Origin: Acidobacteriota bacterium
GTDB taxonomy: Bacteria; Acidobacteriota; Terriglobia; Bryobacterales; Bryobacteraceae
NCBI GenBank assembly: GCA_016870915.1
Contig: VFZY01000053.1
Span: 1 to 32,355, forward strand
Length of the DNA stretch: 32,355 nucleotides
Direction: 5' to 3'
Shown here piece by piece: positions 15,637 through 24,285 of this stretch. The notes below the pieces were generated by a model. That model did not search any database. It had not been told where the DNA came from and saw nothing but the letters and a program-made list of their open reading frames with translations. Each line of letters starts with the position of its first letter. Within the stretch, counting starts at the first letter, position 1. Both the position numbers and the translations under genes were made by a program.

Positions 15637-18510
15637 ATGATTCCCATCCGGTGGCTGAGTTTTCTCGCCGCCTTTTGTCCCCTGTCTGCTCAGAATATCG
15701 GTGGTTCTCTCGCCGGGCAGGTTGTCGATTCCCAGGGTCTGGCGATTGACCAGGCGCTGGTTGAAGTGTCGGGCAACGCCTCCGGCGCCAGGTATACCAC
15801 TCGCACGGACAACTCCGGCCGTTTTCTGGCCCCCGTTCTGCCGCAGGCGTCCTACACGATCGCGGTCTCGCGCGAGGGATTCGACACAGCCACGGCGGGA
15901 CCTGTTCGTGTGACCATCGGCGAGACGCCGTTCATTCGCGTCACGCTGCTTCCTGCCGCCACGACGCAGACGCTCACCGTGGCTGCGTCCGTATCGGCGC
16001 TGCCCACCAATGCCGCGGACCGCGGTGCGAGCTATGGCGCTTCGCTGATGAATGACCTTCCGATGCTTGGCGGCTCCACCGGGCGCAATTTTCGCACCCA
16101 GGCCTACCTGACTCCGGGTGTCTCGGCGTCCACGACGGCGCACCGGCCTTTCGCCGTTTCGGGTTCCCGGAACCGGAACAACAACTACATGGTGGATTCG
16201 AACGACTTCAATGAAGCCGAGGGCGGCCTGTTGATGGGTCGGGGTGCTTCCGAGCAACTCATCTCCACGGAAGCGATTGATGGCATGCAGGTGCTGACGC
16301 ACAATTTCAAGGCCGAGTATGGCCGCCAGAATGGCGCCGTGGTTTCGATCATCACCAAGCGCGGGGGCAACCAGTTCCACGGTCTGCTGTACCACTATCT
16401 GCGCAACGACAAGCTGGATGCCCGCAACGCCTTCGACCTTGTGAAACCGCCGCTGCGGGGGAACAACTACGGATTCAACCTGGGCGGCCCCCTCCGCCGG
16501 GACCGGACATTCTTCTTCCTCAATAATGAATGGAACCTGCGCCGCACGGCGAGCCCGGCCACCATCCAGACCCTGTCAGCGGCGCAAAGGGCACAGGCCG
16601 TGCCGGCCATAGCGCCGCTCGCCGGCCTTTTTCCGGAGCCAAATCTTCCCGGCACGAACCTGCACAGGGCGAATCCCTCCTCGTCCGTTGACCAGAACAG
16701 CCAGGTGTATCGGGTGGACCATGAACTGAGCCCGGCGCAGCGCATCTTCTGGCGCACAACGCGGTTGAACGCCATCAATCGCGGCGCCACGGGCGCTTCG
16801 CTGTCACGCTACGAATCGGGCGTGGGCCCCGCCGGCCACTCCTTGCAGCACATCTGGACGCCCACCGCGCGGCTCTTGAACGAAGCCCGGCTCAACTACA
16901 CAAGGTTCACGCTGAACGACACCTTTCTGGACCCGGTGGCTCTGGGCGACCCGGCGCGGAACGGCCTGGCCGGCACCGTGGCGGTGAACGGGCTCACGAC
17001 GCTGGGCCACTTCGCCTTTATGGCCCGCCGCACGGCGCAGAACACGTTTCAGTATGCGGACGACTTGAGCTACACCCGCGGCGGGCATGCCTTTAAGGCC
17101 GGCGCCAACATCCGCCGCCTGCAACTGAACAATGGCACGTTCGCGCCCAGCTTCACGGGCGTGCTGCGATTCAACTCCGTGCCGGACTTTCTGGCCGGGC
17201 GCGCCGCATCGTATTCGCGCAACGTGGGCAATCCCTACATCGGCCTGCGGGCCACGGAGTGGAACTACTACCTGCAGGACGACTGGCGCGTGCATCCCCG
17301 GCTCACATTGAATCTGGGTGTTCGCTACGAGTTCAACTCCGTACCGAGAGAGGTCAACGGGCTGATCGACGAGCGGTATCGTTTCGCGCCGGACCGCAAC
17401 AACGTTGCGCCGCGTTTCGGGTTCGCCTGGCAGGCCGGTGAGACGGTACTCCGCGGCGGCTATGGCCTCTACTACAACGTGCTGGAGCTTAGCTTTGTGG
17501 GGCTGACGCGCTTCAATGCGCCGCGCATCCGGAACTTCGCGGCGGCCAGCCCGGCGTTTCCGGATCTTCTGGCGACCGCGCAAGCCGGTCTTGCCACCGG
17601 CCTGGTGATTCCGGGCCGCAACGCGCGGCAACCCTACTCGCAACACATGAATCTGTCGCTGGAGAGGCAGGTGCTGAATCCTCAGACTGTGCTGAGCGTG
17701 GCGTACGTGGGAACGCTGGGACGTAAGCTGCCACGGGCGTCACGCCCGAACGGCGGCGATGGGCTGGCGCAGCGTCTGCGGCCCGATCCGTCGCTTGGGG
17801 TGGTGAATGTGTTGGAGACGGCGGCGAATTCTTCCTATCACGGGTTGCAGGCCAGTTTGCAGGCGAAGCTGGGGCGGCTCACGATGCGCAACGCTTACAC
17901 GTGGTCCCGGTTCCTGGACGAAGTGAGCGATTTTCCGAGCTCGAACACAGGCATTGACCGGGGCCTTCTTGCCCTGGACGAAAACAACTGGCGGCTGAAC
18001 CGCGCGGTGTCCGACTTCGACCTGCGCCACGTCCTCAACAGCGCCTTTTCCTACGACCTGCCGCGCGGATTCCGCGTGCAGGGGATTGTGGGGCTGCAGA
18101 GCGGCCGTCCGTTCACTCTCTATTCAGGGACTGACTCTCCGTTTGGCACCAACAACAACCGCATTCATCAGGTTCCCGGTTCGCTGAGTTTCAGCCCAAG
18201 CGCGCGCCGGGCGGTGGCGCTGGCGGATGCTTCTCTTCGCGCGGCCCTGATTCCCGGCGCGGGCCGCTTTGGCACGCTGGGCCGCAACACAGCGACAGGC
18301 GACACGCAAGCCGGCATCAGCCTGGGCCTGCACAAGAGCTTCGCGTTGAGCGAACGAACGCGGCTTGAGTTTCGGGGCGAGGTGTTTAACCTGATGAATA
18401 CGGTGAACTACGCTCTTCCGGACGGTGTGCTCAGTTCGCCCAACTTTGGACAGGCCCTCACGGCAGGAGATCCCCGGCAGGCCCAACTCGGCCTGCGCCT
18501 CAGCTTTTAG
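15637..18510 (+). CDS. TonB-dependent receptor with N-terminal carboxypeptidase-regulatory-like domain (Oar-like)
   Basis: 957 residues, complete. AGGTAGGAG lies 6 bases before the ATG. Residues 1-19 are a signal peptide (ending PLSAQ). Residues 23-110 form a CarboxypepD_reg-like beta sandwich (GSLAGQVVDSQGLAIDQALV; TDNSGRFLAPVLPQASYTIA). A plug-like domain follows (about 115-240: AFKAEYGRQNGAVVSIITKRG-type segment, with the GGNQFHG motif common to this family). The rest is a long outer-membrane barrel of Tyr/Asn/Arg-rich strands (YYLQDDWRVHPRLTLNLGVR; NVAPRFGFAWQAG; GLYYNVLELSF). It ends in AQLGLRLSF, with the terminal Phe used for barrel assembly. It is thought to import a ligand or export/anchor products through the outer membrane; ligand unknown. 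The sialidase-like gene follows after 15 bases, so the two are an operon. Confidence 0.92.
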   Translation: MIPIRWLSFLAAFCPLSAQNIGGSLAGQVVDSQGLAIDQALVEVSGNASGARYTTRTDNSGRFLAPVLPQASYTIAVSREGFDTATAGPVRVTIGETPFIRVTLLPAATTQTLTVAASVSALPTNAADRGASYGASLMNDLPMLGGSTGRNFRTQAYLTPGVSASTTAHRPFAVSGSRNRNNNYMVDSNDFNEAEGGLLMGRGASEQLISTEAIDGMQVLTHNFKAEYGRQNGAVVSIITKRGGNQFHGLLYHYLRNDKLDARNAFDLVKPPLRGNNYGFNLGGPLRRDRTFFFLNNEWNLRRTASPATIQTLSAAQRAQAVPAIAPLAGLFPEPNLPGTNLHRANPSSSVDQNSQVYRVDHELSPAQRIFWRTTRLNAINRGATGASLSRYESGVGPAGHSLQHIWTPTARLLNEARLNYTRFTLNDTFLDPVALGDPARNGLAGTVAVNGLTTLGHFAFMARRTAQNTFQYADDLSYTRGGHAFKAGANIRRLQLNNGTFAPSFTGVLRFNSVPDFLAGRAASYSRNVGNPYIGLRATEWNYYLQDDWRVHPRLTLNLGVRYEFNSVPREVNGLIDERYRFAPDRNNVAPRFGFAWQAGETVLRGGYGLYYNVLELSFVGLTRFNAPRIRNFAAASPAFPDLLATAQAGLATGLVIPGRNARQPYSQHMNLSLERQVLNPQTVLSVAYVGTLGRKLPRASRPNGGDGLAQRLRPDPSLGVVNVLETAANSSYHGLQASLQAKLGRLTMRNAYTWSRFLDEVSDFPSSNTGIDRGLLALDENNWRLNRAVSDFDLRHVLNSAFSYDLPRGFRVQGIVGLQSGRPFTLYSGTDSPFGTNNNRIHQVPGSLSFSPSARRAVALADASLRAALIPGAGRFGTLGRNTATGDTQAGISLGLHKSFALSERTRLEFRGEVFNLMNTVNYALPDGVLSSPNFGQALTAGDPRQAQLGLRLSF

Positions 18511-18525
18511 CACAAGGAAACCGAC

Positions 18526-19782
18526 ATGAAGATCGCCACTCTGCTCACCGCCTCCTTTGCTCTTGCCGGTCCCGTGGAGGGCCCGGCGACCATTCCGGCG
18601 GTCGCCTTTGAAAAGGAACCCCACGCCTTGCACGGCGGTAAGCCGGCCCGCAGCCCGAAGATCATCTCCCGCCGCGCGCAGGGACTTCTGGCGATCTACA
18701 CGGCCCCGGCCGCGCGCGGCGCCGACCTCTACTTCACAACCTCCGCCGACCTTGGTGAGTCGTGGTCGGAGCCCCAGCGCATCAACAACGTGCCCGGCGA
18801 AGTCTCCGATCATGGCGAGAACTCGGCGCAGCTTCTGCTCTCGCCTGATGAGATGACCCTCTACGCCTTCTGGAACGCGCGCGATCCCCAGAACCCCGGG
18901 GCGTCCCATGTGCGCTTCTCCAAGGGCGGTGCGATGATGACCACGTGGTCGCCTGCCGTCACTCTCGACGACGATCCGGTCCCCAACTCCCATGGATTCC
19001 AGGGCGCCGGCGTGGCTCCCGATGGAACACTGTTTGCCGCCTGGCTCGATCAGCGTGACAAGGAAGCGGCTAAGACTGGTGACTACACCGCCGGCGCCGC
19101 CACGGTCTATCTCACACGCTCGACCGACGGCGGCCGGACCTGGGTCCGCAACATTGCCATTGCCCAGGATGTCTGCCCCTGCTGCCGCGTGAGCTTTGGC
19201 TTCGTTGCCGGCCGTGTGGTCGTGTCGTGGCGTGGCGTGGTCACGGGCGACTTCCGCGATATCTTCACCAGCGTTTCGTCGGACAACGGCCAAACCTGGT
19301 CCAAACCCACGCTCGTCAGCCGCGATGGGTGGAAGATCAAAGGCTGCCCCCACGTTGGAGCCGCCATGGCGGCGGTGAACGGCCGCCTCCACATCGTCTG
19401 GTACACCGAAGCGCAGGGCAAGCCCGGCATCTTTGTGGCCTCCACGACAAATGGCTCGGAGTTTACACCCAAGCGGCTCGTCTCGACCGGCACAGCCGAC
19501 CCTACCCATCCCTTTGTCAACGTCTTTGACGATCGCCTGGCCATTGCTTTCCAGGCGCGCGACGGCCGGGAAAAGGACTCCTGGGGCAAGATGAGCATCT
19601 ATTACCGCGAACTTCTGGCGAACGGGACTCTCTCGCCGCTGCAGCGAGCCGGTTTGCCGGGTGCCGGCACCGTGACGTATCCCTCACTTGCGCTGGGTAT
19701 GTCCGGCCGAACGTTTCTCGCGTGGACGGAGTCGGGGGAAAACGGTCCCAAAGCTATGCTCCTCCGTGGCCGTGCCCGCTGA
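18526..19782 (+). CDS. Exported sialidase-fold (BNR repeat) protein with CPCC motif
   Basis: 418 residues. A short hydrophobic N-terminus (MKIATLLTASFALAGP) is a signal peptide; AAGGAAA lies 7 bases upstream. Asp-box repeats SADLGESW (73-80), STDGGRTW (199-206) and SSDNGQTW (251-258) mark a sialidase-type beta propeller. The usual catalytic Arg triad and Tyr/Glu pair of true sialidases cannot be confirmed by eye, so enzymatic activity is not claimed. DVCPCCRV (Cys217, 219, 220) and KGCPHVG (Cys274, His276) suggest a disulfide or a metal site. It is coupled to the upstream receptor gene (15-base gap). It could be a secreted glycan-binding or glycosidase protein, or a periplasmic partner of the receptor. 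Confidence 0.85.
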   Translation: MKIATLLTASFALAGPVEGPATIPAVAFEKEPHALHGGKPARSPKIISRRAQGLLAIYTAPAARGADLYFTTSADLGESWSEPQRINNVPGEVSDHGENSAQLLLSPDEMTLYAFWNARDPQNPGASHVRFSKGGAMMTTWSPAVTLDDDPVPNSHGFQGAGVAPDGTLFAAWLDQRDKEAAKTGDYTAGAATVYLTRSTDGGRTWVRNIAIAQDVCPCCRVSFGFVAGRVVVSWRGVVTGDFRDIFTSVSSDNGQTWSKPTLVSRDGWKIKGCPHVGAAMAAVNGRLHIVWYTEAQGKPGIFVASTTNGSEFTPKRLVSTGTADPTHPFVNVFDDRLAIAFQARDGREKDSWGKMSIYYRELLANGTLSPLQRAGLPGAGTVTYPSLALGMSGRTFLAWTESGENGPKAMLLRGRAR

Positions 19783-19831
19783 GGCCGGCAGGGATGAGGA
19801 GGCCGAAGCAACTCGATCGGCATTCGGGCGT

Positions 19832-21130
19832 CTAGAGGTACGACTCCGGGAATAAGGCCTTGTGTTCAGCAGCTGCGTCGGCTGGGGCGGCGTTGGCATC
19901 CACCCACGTGGTAGGACCGGAGCCGGGCGCATTGGGCCAGCCCCCTGGCGGTGCGGCAACGCCGGCTGGCGCGGGTGGAATGGTGACCGACACCACGCCT
20001 GTTGCGGTCATGTGCAGAACCTGCCGGAAACTCCACTCCCAGTACCCCAGGATATTCGGGAGGGCACCTGGGCAGAACTCGACCACCCAGGTGCGAAAGA
20101 GATCGTTCACGGTACGATACGTACAAACGGGCGCGCCATTCGGAATCCCCCCGTTGGGGAAATCGGAGAATACCCAGGTTCCACCGCCCACATTGATGTT
20201 AGGTCCGCCTCCCGGTGGGTCGGCGCGGGGCTGTCCCGCCACTGGCAGCAAATCCACCCAGGCCCCGTTGACCAGAAGGTATCTCCTAGGAGTCGCGATT
20301 GTCTGGAAGCGAATCGTGCACTCGGGAGGGACGCCAGTCACGTAGATGATCTTCAGGTACCCGTAAAAGTCAACCGCAGGGTTTCCTCCGGCTGCCGGGA
20401 CCACGAGGTTGCCCGCTTCCGGACCCGGACTATCGAGGGCCGTAGTAGTTCGGCCTCCCACGACTACCGGTTTAGCCGGGACCAGCAGCTTCGGCGGAGG
20501 AAGCTGCGGCACACCTTCAGGACGGAACTGCGCGACCGCGAAATTGAGCTTCAATCCCAGGATGCGCAGGTTGAATTTTACCTTCGTGACCGGCACGACC
20601 ACACCACGAATATTGTGCCGTTGATTGTCTCGCCAGACGATCTCCAGATTGGGGAAACTAGGAAGCACGAAAGGGCCGGCCCCGGCTTTCAAGTTACGCA
20701 GCGCCAAGAAGCGCATTCGTTTTATGGAGGCAAGGGAGATTTTGTGATAGAGAGCTATCGTGGACTGGGCATCGCGGATGTGCCGATCGAATTGGCGAAC
20801 CGCTTGCCTGACTGCGGTTACTGGGGCGACATTCGCGATCTCCAGCCGGAACAACTTCTTCGCCGCCTGCAATTCATTGTTGGCGAGCTGCCGCCGGCGG
20901 CCAGCTTCGGCGGTGCACTCCCGAGCCGCACGATCAATACCCCGCTGGTTGCCGCGATCGATCAGCGGACCGACTGTTTCATCGAAGGCAGCCGCATAGC
21001 GGACCATCACGCCGGTGGCCTGCTGAATGTCGCCGATTCCCCTCGCTAAGGCTCTTGCGGCGCTTGGTTCCTCCCCTCGAAAGGGAGCCTCATCACCGCT
21101 CTGGTTATCTTGCCTTGGACGTTTCGCCAT
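19832..21130 (-). CDS. Protein of unknown function, 432 residues
   Basis: I do not recognise this protein. AAGGAG lies 8 bases before the ATG at 21130, and the frame is long and compositionally protein-like, so it is a real gene. There is no signal peptide. Residues 1-35 are polar and low-complexity; about 25-160 is helical and probably coiled coil (ALARGIGDIQQATGVMVRYA; CTAEAGRRRQLANNELQAAK; VRQAVRQFDRHIRDAQSTIA). From about 160 onward it is beta- and Pro/Gly-rich (VVVPVTKVKFNLRILGLKLN; FYGYLKIIYVTGVPPECTIR; GGGTWVFSDFPNGG), ending in an Ala/Pro-rich tail. Codon choice looks less GC3-biased than in the neighbours, and the gene stands alone between oppositely read genes, both hints of transfer. 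The helical-then-beta layout recalls structural or secreted effector proteins, but that is only a shape resemblance. Confidence 0.78.
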   Translation of the reverse strand: MAKRPRQDNQSGDEAPFRGEEPSAARALARGIGDIQQATGVMVRYAAAFDETVGPLIDRGNQRGIDRAARECTAEAGRRRQLANNELQAAKKLFRLEIANVAPVTAVRQAVRQFDRHIRDAQSTIALYHKISLASIKRMRFLALRNLKAGAGPFVLPSFPNLEIVWRDNQRHNIRGVVVPVTKVKFNLRILGLKLNFAVAQFRPEGVPQLPPPKLLVPAKPVVVGGRTTTALDSPGPEAGNLVVPAAGGNPAVDFYGYLKIIYVTGVPPECTIRFQTIATPRRYLLVNGAWVDLLPVAGQPRADPPGGGPNINVGGGTWVFSDFPNGGIPNGAPVCTYRTVNDLFRTWVVEFCPGALPNILGYWEWSFRQVLHMTATGVVSVTIPPAPAGVAAPPGGWPNAPGSGPTTWVDANAAPADAAAEHKALFPESYL

Positions 21131-21851
21131 TTCAGTGCTCCTTCACTTCAATCTCGAGGACATCTAGCTCGATTTATGAGTGCGGGATCTCCGCGAATCA
21201 GCAAGTGCAGTGGTTGACCGGGATTTCCGTTTTACCTCCCGGCTCGCAAACAGGATACACCCACTCGCCCTTCTTATCAAGGCTCTTCTTACTCGGGAGG
21301 CGTGTTCGTCTCGGGGCCCCCAGGAACACGTGCAAGACGGAGCCCCGGCGCAGGTGTTCCTTGCAACCTGGCGGCCTGCGCCGGGCCCTTTGCGCTTTTG
21401 ACCGGCGGCAAGACTCGAAATCCGGGAAACTCAGTCTTTTCAGCGCCTGCCACCGACAGTTCTCCCACCCTCACCTCCGAGGTCGCCTGATTTCGCCCTT
21501 CCGATTCGCCTCTCCTTATCCGCCCCCCATTGCCAGCGCTTCGATCCGCCGTATCATGCTCCCGAACAGTGTCGTGTCAGATGGGTTCCGGCCGGTATCA
21601 GCCAGCAGCCCGGACATGCTTGACCAATCTGCCGCCGGCCTTCACAGCTTTTGTTGCAGGCTGGTCAGCGACGAGTTCCCGATCTTCTTCGGCAACACCC
21701 GGCCCGGAGGGCGCCGCACTATCAAGGTAGTGACTTCGCGCCATTCGCAGATGCGCGAGTTGCGGACTCAGAGTGGCGGCCGTCCGTGACGGACTCTGTA
21801 CGCGTTCAATCCGTCGCCCGCTCACCTGTCCGCTACAATAGAGCCTGCGAC
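21131..21851 (+). other. About 720 bases without a convincing gene
   Basis: No reading frame here has a good start, ribosome-binding site and protein-like composition together. Short minus-strand frames exist: 33 codons at 21516-21617 (MSGLLADTGRNPSD, then TLFGSMIRRIEALAMGGG), 61 codons at 21289-21474, and a frame ending at 21198 with GEWVYPVCEPGGKTEIPVNH and a final CTC. None is supported well enough to call. The repeat at 21214-21264 shared with the right edge suggests that part of the gap is the decayed end of a mobile element. TACAAT at 21834-21839 may be the -10 box of the oxidase gene. Confidence 0.6.
21214..21264 (+). repeat. 51-base repeat, copy A (possible mobile-element end)
   Basis: Matches 32222-32273 in the same orientation. 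Shared blocks in order are GACCGGGATTTCC, TTTT, CTCCCGG, CAG, ATACACC and AC, about 36 identical bases with two small length differences. Copy A lies in an intergenic gap 84 bases upstream of the unknown minus-strand gene. Confidence 0.6.
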
Positions 21852-23222
21852 ATGTCTTGGGCCTATACCGAGGATGCCTCGGGTTTCAAGGGACACACAG
21901 ACCGGGTGGCGGTTCCGCGCGATGAAGCGGAACTGATCGCGGTTCTTGATGAAGCGCGGGCGGCGCGTATTCCCGTGACCATTTCGGGCGCGGGGACGGG
22001 GCTGGCCGGCGGCCGGGTGGCCCAGGGTGGATGGACTCTTTCCACGGAGCGCTTCCAGCGCATTGAGATTCACGATGGATGGGCGACTGCGGGCTCGGGC
22101 GTGAGCCTGGCCGATTTGCAGGCCGCGGCGCGGCCTTCCGGGCAGTTCTATCCTCCGGACCCGACGGAGACGCTGGCTTCGCTGGGCGGCACGGTGGCTT
22201 GCAATGCCAGCGGATCCCGCAGCTTTCTTTATGGCGCGACGCGGGAGTGGCTGCGGTGCCTTCGGGTGGTGCTGATGGACGGGCGTGTCCTCGACGTGAG
22301 GCGCGGGGACCGGCTGGATTTCGACGTGCCTGCGCTGCCGCGGCCCGGCACGAAAAAGGTGTCCTGCGGCTTTCCCCTGCAGCCCGGCATGGATTGGATC
22401 GATCTGTTCACGGGTTCCGAGGGCATCCTGGGGATTGTGACCGAGGTGGAGGTGGGCCTGCTTCCCATTCCACAGGCGCTGTTGAACGGCGTGGTGTTCT
22501 TTCCGGACGAAGAGCGAACGCTGAATGCGATTGACGCATGGCGGCCGATACCGGGCCTGCGGATGCTGGAGTTCGCCTGCCATCAGTCCCTGCGGTTGAT
22601 CGCCCAGCGATTTCCGGAGATTCCGGCGCAGGCTCAAGGCGCGGCGATCATCGAGCAGATTGTATCGGGCGAATCGGATTTCGACCTCTGGTCCGACCGT
22701 CTGGCGGCGGGCGGCGCCCTGGAACACGACTCCTGGTTCGGCACCTCGGACGGGGACCGGGAGCGTTTCCGGCGTTTTCGCCACGCGCTGCCGGAATCGG
22801 TCAACGACGCCTGCCGCCGGAATGGCTTCATGAAGCTGGGCAGCGACTACGCGGTGCCGCTGGAACGGCACCGGGAGATGATCCGCTACTATCGCGCGCA
22901 GTGCGATCCGGTGCTTGATGACCGCTACGTGATCTACGGCCACATCGGCGATGCGCACGTGCATCTGAACATGCTGCCTGCCTCGCAGGCCGATTTCGAC
23001 AACGGCAAGGCGCTGATGGTGGACTTCGCGCGGAAGGCCGTTGAACTGGGCGGCACGGTGGCCGCCGAGCATGGGCTGGGAAAGCGCAAGGCGCACCTAT
23101 TAAAACTGCAATACACGTCCGAACAGATCTCTCAGATGGCGGAGGTCAAGCGCCGGCTGGATCCTGATTGGCTCCTGGGGCGCGGCAACCTGCTGGATGT
23201 ACCGCCGGAATTCACTCAATAG
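21852..23222 (+). CDS. FAD-linked oxidase (GlcD/D-lactate dehydrogenase-like)
   Basis: 456 residues from ATG at 21852; longer frames upstream lack the family's start and extend into non-coding sequence. The FAD-binding type 4 (PCMH) domain is at about 18-200: VAVPRDEAELIAVLDEA, then PVTISGAGTGLAGGR and YPPDPTETLASLGGTVACNA with GSRSFLYG. GSEGILGIVTEVEV closes the domain. The C-terminal FAD-oxidase domain has the conserved YGHIGDAHVHLN, GGTVAAEHGLGKRK and RLDPDWLLGRGNLLD. Family members oxidise 2-hydroxy acids such as glycolate or D-lactate, or ether-lipid precursors; substrate unknown. The methyltransferase gene follows after 18 bases, so the two are probably co-transcribed. The ribosome-binding site is weak. 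Confidence 0.92.
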   Translation: MSWAYTEDASGFKGHTDRVAVPRDEAELIAVLDEARAARIPVTISGAGTGLAGGRVAQGGWTLSTERFQRIEIHDGWATAGSGVSLADLQAAARPSGQFYPPDPTETLASLGGTVACNASGSRSFLYGATREWLRCLRVVLMDGRVLDVRRGDRLDFDVPALPRPGTKKVSCGFPLQPGMDWIDLFTGSEGILGIVTEVEVGLLPIPQALLNGVVFFPDEERTLNAIDAWRPIPGLRMLEFACHQSLRLIAQRFPEIPAQAQGAAIIEQIVSGESDFDLWSDRLAAGGALEHDSWFGTSDGDRERFRRFRHALPESVNDACRRNGFMKLGSDYAVPLERHREMIRYYRAQCDPVLDDRYVIYGHIGDAHVHLNMLPASQADFDNGKALMVDFARKAVELGGTVAAEHGLGKRKAHLLKLQYTSEQISQMAEVKRRLDPDWLLGRGNLLDVPPEFTQ

Positions 23223-23240
23223 AACAACAGGAGCACTTTC

Positions 23241-24284
23241 ATGTCACAGACGCCTCCGGCGGAGCTTCCGCCCAACGCCATCCTTCTTCAACTCGCATTC
23301 GGCAAGGCCATCACCTGTTCCCTTTCCGCGGTGGCCCGGCTGGGCATCGCGGACCACATGACCGCGGAGCCGCGGCCGGTGGACGCCATTGCGGCAAGCG
23401 CGGGGGTGCACGCGGATTCGCTGAACCGCGTGCTGCGCATGCTGGCAAGCCTTGGTGTTTTCCAGGAGGCCCCGGGACCGGCCTATGGACTGACGCCGAT
23501 GGGCAACCTGCTGCGCACGGATGCCGAAGGGTCGATGCGCAACTTCCTGACGATGTTCGGGGACCGCTGGACCATGGGCGCGTACCGCAACGTGGACCAG
23601 TGCATACGCACCGGCGGCGACGGCGTGACGCGTGAGTATGGCAAGCACGCGTTCGAGGTGTTCAAGGACAGTCCCGCCGAGGGACTGACTTTCGCCAACG
23701 CGATGACGGATTTTTCCCGGGCCGCGGCTGAGGCGGTTGTTCCGGTGATGGACCTTTCGGGGTTCAACAAGCTGGCGGACGTGGGCGGCAGCCATGGAGT
23801 GCTGCTGGCGAGTCTGATGGATGCTTACCCGAGCCTGGAGGGGGTGCTCTTCGATCTGCCGGAGATCATCGATTCGGCGCGTGCTTCGGGCGAACTTTCC
23901 CGGCATGAGAGCCGGGTGGCCTATGAGGGCGGCGACTTCTTCGCGCGCGTGCCCGCCGGTTGCGATGCCTACGTGATGAAGCACATCGTCCATGACTGGA
24001 GCGATGAGGCGTGCGCCACCATCCTCAGGCTGATGAGGGATGAACTGGCGAAGACGGCTCCGGCGACGGGTCGAGTGTTCCTCTGCGAGATGGTGCTGAA
24101 CGAGAACCCCGCGCCGTCGCCCGCCAAGATGCTTGATATCGAGATGCTGGTGTGCACCGTGGGTGGACGGGAGCGCACGGCGTCCGGCTTCGCGGCCCTG
24201 TTTGAGTCCGCGGGTCTGGAACTGGTGACTATCCGGCCGACGCCTTCGCCGGTGTGTGTGATTGAAGCCCGCGTGAAGGCGTGA
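23241..24284 (+). CDS. SAM-dependent O-methyltransferase (acetylserotonin/hydroxyneurosporene type)
   Basis: 347 residues, with AGGAG 8 bases before ATG. The N-terminal winged-helix dimerisation domain (about 15-95) includes LGIADHMTAEPRPVDAIAAS and RVLRMLASLGVF. The methyltransferase_2 domain follows, with the SAM loop LADVGGSHGVLLASLM (about 178-193), the acidic strand end GVLFDLPEII and the catalytic segment MKHIVHDWSDE, where His251 is the expected general base. It ends FESAGLELVTIRPTPSP, the usual last strands. Such enzymes methylate phenolic or enolic hydroxyls of small molecules. Its pairing with the FAD oxidase might mean joint modification of a metabolite. It ends one base from the convergent sulfatase stop. 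Confidence 0.93.
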   Translation: MSQTPPAELPPNAILLQLAFGKAITCSLSAVARLGIADHMTAEPRPVDAIAASAGVHADSLNRVLRMLASLGVFQEAPGPAYGLTPMGNLLRTDAEGSMRNFLTMFGDRWTMGAYRNVDQCIRTGGDGVTREYGKHAFEVFKDSPAEGLTFANAMTDFSRAAAEAVVPVMDLSGFNKLADVGGSHGVLLASLMDAYPSLEGVLFDLPEIIDSARASGELSRHESRVAYEGGDFFARVPAGCDAYVMKHIVHDWSDEACATILRLMRDELAKTAPATGRVFLCEMVLNENPAPSPAKMLDIEMLVCTVGGRERTASGFAALFESAGLELVTIRPTPSPVCVIEARVKA

Positions 24285-24285
24285 G

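Noticed and set aside
18124-19509. Minus-strand open frame of 461 codons opposite the receptor end and the sialidase-fold gene
   Set aside because: The plus strand has a signal peptide, Asp boxes and a ribosome-binding site; the antisense product has none.
21289-21474. Minus-strand frame of 61 codons in the gap
   Set aside because: GTG start with no clear ribosome-binding site and Pro/Gly/Ala-rich product; not distinguishable from chance.
21055-21789. Plus-strand frame of 244 codons crossing the intergenic gap
   Set aside because: It begins inside the minus-strand 432-residue gene, has Ser/Arg/Pro-rich content with no ribosome-binding site, and no recognisable domain.
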